Source of the DNA: an uncultured Clostridia bacterium
Lineage (GTDB): Bacteria > Bacillota > Clostridia > Christensenellales > UBA1242
DNA: 6,384 nucleotides
Assembly: GCA_944381225.1 (NCBI GenBank)
Contig: CALWKJ010000056.1
Span: 1 to 6,384, forward strand
Direction of reading: 5' to 3'
Below are positions 1 through 5,000 of the stretch, piece after piece (position 1 is the first letter of the stretch; each line of letters begins with the position of its first letter). The notes beneath the pieces were generated by a model, which saw nothing but the letters and a program-made list of their open reading frames with translations, was not told where the DNA came from and did not search any database. A program made the position numbers and the translations under genes.

Positions 1-53
1 AAAAAAACAGATGGGTATACAAGCGTGTTAAAAACAAAGAAACCCAATTTTGA
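1..53 (+). CDS. 3' end of an upstream gene (partial, product unknown)
   Basis: The reading frame beginning at base 3 is open from the window edge to a TGA at 51-53 and gives a basic, aromatic tail, KNRWVYKRVKNKETQF. A strong plus-strand terminator hairpin starts 12 bases after this stop, as expected for the end of a gene. The tail carries W-x-Y-x-[KR]-[IV], which is also how the 361-residue surface protein in this window ends (YWKYTKI), so it may be the end of a related surface protein. The evidence is only about 16 codons. Frame 2 stops at 29-31 and cannot be excluded, and frame 1 runs on through the hairpin and is less likely. Function cannot be assigned. Confidence 0.35.
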   Translation, partial: KNRWVYKRVKNKETQF

Positions 54-65
54 TATTCAATTTCT

Positions 66-96
66 AAAAAGACAACTCATTGTTGTCTTTTTTTTT
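66..96 (+). terminator. Rho-independent terminator of the upstream gene
   Basis: An 11-bp perfect stem (66-76 with 82-92, core GACAAC/GTTGTC) closes a 5-base loop and runs into nine consecutive T at 88-96. The A-run at 66-70 pairs with part of that T-run, so on the minus strand it also forms a hairpin ending in T. It could act in both directions. Its place 12 bases after the TGA at 51-53 makes it the likely end of the upstream transcript. Confidence 0.8.
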
Positions 97-99
97 GTA

Positions 100-134
100 A
101 AATAAAGCCTCCAGATAGTCTGGGGGCTTTATTT
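100..134. terminator. Long hairpin, probable bidirectional terminator
   Basis: Bases 100-115 pair with 119-134 in a 16-bp stem with one T-G wobble (110/124) and a 3-base loop (TAG). The GC-rich centre (GCC-CCAGA with TCTGG-GGC) is flanked by an A/T-rich base, so each strand has a 3' arm ending in CTTTATTT. It starts three bases after the previous T-run. On the plus strand it would back up the first terminator. On the minus strand it is the first strong hairpin met by transcripts leaving the XRE regulator, about 160 bases past that gene's stop. A long separate T-run is lacking on both sides, so use as a terminator is inferred. Confidence 0.65.
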
Positions 135-252
135 GTGGTAAGTTTTATGTAAGTTTATGCAAAATAATATTAGTAAAAAACAATTTAATTTTCATGCACT
201 TTTTGCAATTAAATAATAATTTCTTTTTTATAGATTATTTAAATGTTCAAAG

Positions 253-276
253 TTATTAAAAATAATATTTTAATAA
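253..276. repeat. All-AT inverted repeat in the spacer after the regulator
   Basis: TTATTAAAA (253-261) and TTTTAATAA (268-276) form a perfect 9-bp inverted repeat around a 6-base spacer, 17 bases beyond the stop of the minus-strand regulator. The stem has no G-C pair and no following T-run on the minus strand, so it is a poor terminator and may simply reflect base composition. The rest of the gene-free stretch 135-292 is AT-rich, and I see no other gene or site in it. Confidence 0.3.
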
Positions 277-292
277 TATAAAATAGATGCTT

Positions 293-601
293 TTATTGTT
301 TCAATATTTTTATGATTTTTAAAATCGCATCTTGATTTTTATGATTTAAAAGTCGATAATCTTTTATTAATTCACTTTCTTTTTCATTTAAAATTAAATT
401 TTGTGAATGTTCTTCAAAAAATTCTGACATTGTAATGCCAAAAGCAGAGCAAAGCATACTTAAAGTTTGAATAGATGGCATTGTTTTTCTTGCAAACATA
501 TTTGATAATGTAGATTGCATAACATCAGACTGCTCTGATAATTTGTAAATAGACCATCCTCTTTCTTTTCTTAATTCATCTATTCTTTTTAGAATATCCA
601 T
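293..601 (-). CDS. XRE-family helix-turn-helix transcriptional regulator
   Basis: A 102-residue cytoplasmic DNA-binding protein. Residues 7-62 match a Cro/C1 (HTH_3) domain: RIDELRKERGWSIYKLSE gives helix 1 and the start of the HTH. The likely recognition helix is MQSTLSNMF (28-36), followed by the family's typical P-S-I-x-T-L segment (42-47) and FGITMSEFF (54-62). The short C-terminus (about 72-102, NEKESELIKDYRLLN then DAILKIIKIL) looks helical, as in small Bacillota XRE proteins where it often supports dimerisation. The ATG at 601-599 was chosen because AGGAG lies 5 bases upstream. An in-frame ATG at 685 would add 28 residues, but it would put coding sequence across the operator dyads and lack a domain match. 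The gene is divergent from the surface-protein gene, with three dyads between them, so autorepression and repression of that neighbour are likely (inference). The regulated target and any inducing signal are not visible. Confidence 0.92.
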   Translation of the reverse strand: MDILKRIDELRKERGWSIYKLSEQSDVMQSTLSNMFARKTMPSIQTLSMLCSAFGITMSEFFEEHSQNLILNEKESELIKDYRLLNHKNQDAILKIIKILKQ

Positions 602-606
602 TATAA

Positions 607-611
607 CTCCT
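607..611 (-). promoter_or_regulatory. Ribosome binding site of the XRE regulator
   Basis: AGGAG on the minus strand lies 5 bases before the ATG at 601-599. It fixes the start of the regulator at that ATG and argues against the longer in-frame start at 685. Confidence 0.85.
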
Positions 612-634
612 AAAATTTGTATAAAGAGTTTATT

Positions 635-646
635 ACACATTTGTGT
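635..646. promoter_or_regulatory. Operator-like dyad 1
   Basis: ACACATTTGTGT is a perfect 5-bp dyad (ACACA/TGTGT) around two central T. Read on the minus strand it is ACACAAATGTGT, matching dyad 2 at 11 of 12 bases. It lies just downstream of the candidate -10 of the regulator's own promoter, where a bound protein would block that transcript. Assignment to the XRE protein is inferred from position and symmetry. Confidence 0.6.
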
Positions 647-674
647 TAAATATAAACCACAAATGTGTTGACAA
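647..674 (-). promoter_or_regulatory. Candidate promoter of the XRE regulator
   Basis: On the minus strand TTGTCA (674-669) resembles a -35 box. With a 16-base spacer it is followed by TATTTA (652-647), a weak -10 match. A better -10 (TATATT, 654-649) is present, but its spacer would be only 14 bases. The -35 is the complement of bases used by the plus-strand -35, so the two promoters would be back to back. Dyad 2 falls inside this promoter and dyad 1 at its downstream edge, which fits autoregulation. Confidence 0.35.
657..668. promoter_or_regulatory. Operator-like dyad 2
   Basis: CCACAAATGTGT is a dyad with 4 of 5 half-site positions symmetric and an AA centre. Its last base is the first T of the plus-strand TTGACA -35 box, and it lies within the spacer of the candidate minus promoter. 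A repressor bound here could block both promoters. Its centre is 22 bp from dyad 1 and 23 bp from dyad 3. Confidence 0.6.
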
Positions 675-697
675 ATAATATACATATGTGTTATATA
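668..697 (+). promoter_or_regulatory. Promoter of the SipW-type/LRR surface-protein gene
   Basis: A perfect -35 TTGACA (668-673) is followed 18 bases later by TATATA (692-697), a 4 of 6 match to the -10 consensus. A TGn extension (TG at 689-690) compensates for this. Transcription would start near 704, giving a leader of about 25 bases before the ATG at 729. Dyad 2 touches the -35 and dyad 3 fills the spacer, so the promoter looks designed for repression. Confidence 0.75.
680..691. promoter_or_regulatory. Operator-like dyad 3
   Basis: ATACATATGTGT shares the ATGTGT half-site and the ACA core with dyads 1 and 2, with 4 of 5 half-site positions symmetric. It sits between the -35 and -10 of the plus-strand promoter and overlaps the TG extension, so occupancy would exclude RNA polymerase. 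It is the most diverged copy and may be the weakest site. Confidence 0.5.
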
Positions 698-728
698 GTG
701 TATAACAAATGAAATAAGGGGAGGAAAT

Positions 729-1814
729 ATGAAAAAAAAGTTAAAATTGTTTTTAAGTATGTCAAGTATGTTTATTGCAATAGGAATATTGTGTTTTGGA
801 GTATATGCAGCAATAGGCGTAAGTTACACCATATCTGGAAGTGTTGCGTATCAAGTTAAAGATGTTTTTGTCAATGTTCAAACATCACTATACATGTCAA
901 AAGACACATCGCTAACAAACCAAAACACACTAGATGCCAATGTTGCAAAGTTTGAAGTTGACCCAACAACTGCCCAAACTCAAACAAACACAGAAAAATT
1001 GTCATACACAGATGAGTTTTCTACATATGCCCCATCAACAGGAGTGGTAATAAAACCAAGTCAGGAATATAGCAAAACAAGTGAAAATATACCAATTAAC
1101 TATGGTGCGTACGAAGAGGGGGTAAAAGGATATGCATATTATATTGTTGTAAGTATAACAAATTATGGAACAGAAAACCTTAATGTAACACTAACAAACA
1201 ACATAAACAACGAACAAACAAACAGTTTAACAAAACTAAGCCAAAACTTAAGTATTGTGGGGAGAACTGGAGAAGATACCTATACAACAAAACATATAGT
1301 AATAGGCATGGCACTTAATGATGCAACAAAATCTGTTGATAATGTTAAATTTGAAATCACACTGAAAATAGAAAAAAGAAACGAGCCAGAGCCAACGCTT
1401 GACAAAATAGAACTTGTAAATATGGGTGACAGTTATCGTGTGGATTCCAATGAATTGTCTGCTGGGGATATAATTATACCAAGTTTTTATAACGGGTTGC
1501 CAGTAGAAAGTATAGCGATGTCTGCATTTTATCGCAATGATAAAATTACAAGCGTGGTAATTTCTAAGAACATAAAACATATTGAAGACGAAGCATTTTA
1601 TTTGTGTAATAATTTAAATGTTATTATAATAGAAAGTCAATATATTTATAATGAAATTTCGGGTTCATCACGATATAGCACCGGAGGATTATTATCAAAT
1701 AATTCTGTGGTGTATGTAAATAAAAATTTAATGGGGAATAGCACTTATTTAGATAGTGATTCTTTTACAAAAGTTGACAACGGTGACGGATATTGGAAAT
1801 ATACAAAAATTTAA
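729..1814 (+). CDS. Secreted surface protein: SipW-type signal, TasA-like region, BspA-type LRR
   Basis: A 361-residue exported protein. Residues 2-8 are basic (KKKLKLF) and 9-30 are hydrophobic, ending GVYAAIG. This pattern, followed by VSYTISGSVAYQVKDVFVNV, is typical of SipW-dependent signal peptides and TasA/camelysin-type proteins. Residues about 31-215 look like a beta-sandwich, with YIVVSITNYGTENLNVTLTN (138-157) resembling the N-x-G motif of that family. Residues about 226-301 match a BspA-like LRR_5 unit: IIIPSFYNGLPVESIAMSAF, then ITSVVISKNIKHIEDEAFYL. The end (VYVNKNLM onward, YWKYTKI) resembles the usual closing strand of such proteins. There is no LPXTG motif or C-terminal membrane segment. 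The ATG at 729 follows AGGGGAGG with a 4-base gap. The gene stands alone between its own promoter and terminator, and the dyads upstream suggest XRE repression. No SipW peptidase gene is in the window. Function is unproven; adhesion or matrix formation is plausible from family knowledge. Confidence 0.88.
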   Translation: MKKKLKLFLSMSSMFIAIGILCFGVYAAIGVSYTISGSVAYQVKDVFVNVQTSLYMSKDTSLTNQNTLDANVAKFEVDPTTAQTQTNTEKLSYTDEFSTYAPSTGVVIKPSQEYSKTSENIPINYGAYEEGVKGYAYYIVVSITNYGTENLNVTLTNNINNEQTNSLTKLSQNLSIVGRTGEDTYTTKHIVIGMALNDATKSVDNVKFEITLKIEKRNEPEPTLDKIELVNMGDSYRVDSNELSAGDIIIPSFYNGLPVESIAMSAFYRNDKITSVVISKNIKHIEDEAFYLCNNLNVIIIESQYIYNEISGSSRYSTGGLLSNNSVVYVNKNLMGNSTYLDSDSFTKVDNGDGYWKYTKI

Positions 1815-1825
1815 AGTTGTAAAGG

Positions 1826-1862
1826 AAAAAATAGTTTGCAATTTTAGCAAACTATTTTTTTT
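1826..1862 (+). terminator. Rho-independent terminator of the surface-protein gene
   Basis: A 14-bp perfect stem (1826-1839 with 1847-1860, core TAGTTTGC/GCAAACTA) closes a 7-base loop and continues into a T-run to 1862, 11 bases after the TAA at 1812-1814. The symmetric A-run and T-run could allow weak action on the other strand. It separates this gene from the metalloprotease downstream, making the two genes separate transcription units. Confidence 0.88.
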
Positions 1863-1866
1863 AGTA

Positions 1867-1893
1867 ATTTAAACTTTTTGTGTTTGTTTAAAT
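1867..1893. repeat. Short inverted repeat in the AT-rich spacer
   Basis: ATTTAAAC (1867-1874) and GTTTAAAT (1886-1893) form an 8-bp inverted repeat around 11 bases, just past the terminator. It does not resemble the XRE dyads. The remainder of the spacer up to the promoter at 2016 is AT-rich, and I see no gene or other site in it. The repeat may be a protein site or chance. Confidence 0.25.
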
Positions 1894-2015
1894 GAGATTT
1901 ATTTTAATATTATAAATTAATTTAAAAAATATGGAATTCATTACAAAAACTTATAACAATTAATTTGCAATACATTTATAAATTTATTTTATTTAAAAAT
2001 TAATATTGTAAATTA

Positions 2016-2044
2016 TTGCTAGTTTTTGTATGTTTTGTTATACT
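2016..2044 (+). promoter_or_regulatory. Promoter of the M6 metalloprotease gene
   Basis: TTGCTA (2016-2021) is a 4 of 6 match to the -35. A 17-base spacer then leads to TATACT (2039-2044), a 5 of 6 match to the -10, preceded by an extended TGT (2036-2038). The start of transcription would lie near 2051, leaving a leader of about 34 bases before the ATG at 2085. The three XRE-type dyads are absent here, so this gene is probably controlled independently. Confidence 0.7.
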
Positions 2045-2073
2045 ATATATAAATGTATTTAAGTACTTTAAAG

Positions 2074-2079
2074 AGAAGG
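2074..2079 (+). promoter_or_regulatory. Ribosome binding site of the metalloprotease
   Basis: AGAAGG lies 5 bases before the ATG at 2085. It decides the start in favour of MKKIKFGF and against an in-frame TTG at 2016, which coincides with the -35 box of the gene's own promoter. Confidence 0.8.
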
Positions 2080-2084
2080 TAAAA

Positions 2085-5000
2085 ATGAAAAAAATAAAGT
2101 TTGGTTTTTTAATATTCATTTTTTTAATTGGTTTTGGGTTTTGGGGTTTGCCAAAAACAAATAACATTGTTCATGCTGACGTAATTGATGATATTTTTGA
2201 TACAAATTCAGCAGTTGGAACATATGTAAACAATTTGGTTTTATTAAATTTTAAAAATGAAACCAACACGCTTGAACAAAATGTGCCAGATAATCAAATC
2301 GCTTTGTATGACGAAGTATACAATGTAAATTCACATTCTTTAAACGCATTTTACAGTCAATTATCTAATGGCAATTTAAACTTAGAAACAGAATTCATTG
2401 AGAATGGTGATAATATAGAAGTTATAACAATAGACAAAGAACGCGAATATTTTATGAATTATTGTTTTTATAACAATGATACAAAAACTTGGCAAATTAA
2501 TACAGACGGATATTTTGCGTATGAATTGGTGGAGTCATCTTCAACACCAGCTTCTGGGGGGTTAGATTTAGGATTTCTGTTAAATTCAACACATAAGTAT
2601 TTTGTTTATGGTGACAGTTCTTATTCGTCGAACAAGATACCAAGCGACAAAGATATTTCTGATGGAATAATATCTTATGATTATGCAGAACAGTTAGTAA
2701 ACAGCAATTCTAATTACCATTTAATTGAAAGTGCAGAAAGATATTTTAGAGAACTAGAGTTGATTTCCTTAATATCTAACGAGTTAGATAATAAAATTGA
2801 TTTGACAAACTGTGATAACAATCAAGATGGAGAAATTGATATACTTAATTTTAATATTCTTGACAATCCAAATAAAAATTACAGAATTGAATGGAGCGAA
2901 CTTTTATGGGCTCATCAGTTTAGTTTGGGTTCTATTTTGGACATGGAATTGTCTTATGATTCAATATATTCGGGAACATTATATAATTTTATTCAAAATC
3001 AGCTTTATTCTTCAGTTTTAAAAGGTTTTTTACAGCCTCACATATATGGAGATATAGACACTTACATTGATTGTGCAAAGAACCGACCAAGCGTAACTAC
3101 AGGTTTAACCACAAAAAATGTGGATAGATATTATTTGACGACATTTAATGCTCAAAATTTATATGGATTAGACGTTGAAGATTTTGAAAACATCAAAGAT
3201 GCTTTACAATTAAGTACAACTGCTCACGAGTTGGGACATGTATTTGGATTGCCAGATTTATATGAATACCCATCAAATGATGGAGATTCGGTTAAAAGAT
3301 GGAGTTTGATGTGCTATAATTCAAACCCTTCACAATACATGACGGCTTTTGAAAGAGAACTGTTGGGCTGGTTAGATTCAGATAATATAAAAACTATAGA
3401 CTCAAGTGGAACTTACATTTTAAATGCTACAATAGGCTATGATGAAAATAATGTTGTTGCATATAAAATTCAAAATAAAAAAGATTTAAACCAATGGATA
3501 TATTTTGAATACAGGAATAAAGAAATCGCAGAAAATTCATATTGGGAACAAAATACGGGTGAGGCCGGATTGTTGGTGTATAGAGTTGATACATCAATTT
3601 TAACTGGTAACATGTATGCTCCACCTTATGGCGTTTGGGTATACAGAGATGACACAATAGAAAATGCCACCTTTGTTGAAAATGATGAATTTGGAAATTT
3701 TGATATAAAAGTTTTACAAAATGCTTTAACTTGGCAAAACGGTGCTAATAATTTTGTTAATAGTGGTTATAAATTTGTTGTTGAAAATCAAAAAGATTAC
3801 ACTTTGATGTTTGAATTTTTTACCGAACAAAGCAATACAACCGTTGATTTAAATGGTGAGGCGCAACAAACTCTTTATGTAGGAGATGTTTACTCTGAAC
3901 TTGGCATCACAATAAAAGAAAACGGCAACATAGTAAATTATAGTTTTGACAATAATTTATCTAAAAATAGAACATTTAAAATTGAGTATTTTGTAGGAAC
4001 AAACGTTGAAACATTTGTAGTTTGTGACTATGAAAAAACTTATACAATATTATATTCTGTAAAAGACAGTGCTGGCATAACGCATCGATTGTATAGAACA
4101 GTATATGTTTTAGAGAAAGAAATCGATGTTCAACTTAGCGGCTCTGAAATTATAAATATTGAAACAGAAGGAATTTATAACGAACTATACATTACGATAT
4201 TAAAAAATGGTGTTGATGTAACAGATAATTACATTTTAGTAAGCGACAAAAACAGTTTAATAAAAAACAGTTATTGTGTAACTTATTATAAAACAGATGA
4301 CAAATATCAAACATATTATGAAATTGTTCAATCAATAAGTACTGCAACCGTATCTAATTATATCGCTGAATATAAAGTTATGGATAATAATGGTACTACG
4401 CATACATTGATACGAAAAATATGTGTTGTTGGGAAAAAAGTTGTTATAACAAATTTAAATAAAAACATTGAAACAAAACTAAAACAGATTTTGCAAGAAG
4501 ACATTTTGTATGAAGATAGTTTAATAAACTTAAGAACTATTGATTTGTCAGGAATTGAGTTAAATGACATATTGGGTTTAAATCAATTTCAATTCAATGA
4601 AAATACAATAATCAATTTAACAAATAATAATTTGACATCTTATGATGAAATTAATAAATTGTTAAATGACGCTGGCAATGTAAAAATATTGCTATCTGGC
4701 AACAATTACAATTTAAATTATGCTGGCATGATAACAAAATTAAATAATGTTGTGCTTGGATTGCAAAATGACGGCGAATATGAGTTTTTAATTAATGAAG
4801 ATTACATTGAAATAAATCTAAATATATACAATGATTACAATAACTATTATAATTTATATGTAAATGGGCAATTAGTTGATTATAATTACAAAATTACAAA
4901 CTATGGCACTTATCAAATAAAAATGGAACCTAAGGACCATTCTATTGCAACAGAAATTAATATTTCCAAAAAAATTTGTATTATAAATCAAATCCAAAAT

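Noticed and set aside
1..105. Frame-1 open frame running to the TAA at 103-105
   Set aside because: It reads through the terminator hairpin and its T-run (giving IVVFFFVK), so it is unlikely to be the real upstream gene.
602..685. Extended N-terminus of the XRE regulator starting at 685
   Set aside because: The extra 28 residues do not belong to the domain, they would be coded by the operator and promoter region, and the ATG at 601 has AGGAG at a good distance.
691..705. TTATATAGTGTATAA as a fourth operator
   Set aside because: It has weak outer symmetry, but it matches the dyad consensus at few positions, is out of the 22-23 bp phase, and is explained by the -10 element.
1248..1580. Antisense open frame within the surface-protein gene
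   Set aside because: It lies wholly inside a well-supported gene and has no ribosome binding site or domain, as do the other short frames inside the protease gene.
2059..2073. Palindrome AAGTACTT between promoter and start of the protease gene
   Set aside because: Only 8 bp of symmetry in AT-rich DNA with no second copy nearby; not enough to call an operator.
2016..2084. Start of the metalloprotease at the in-frame TTG at 2016
   Set aside because: The TTG is the -35 box of a good promoter, and the ATG at 2085 has a ribosome binding site and begins a standard signal peptide.
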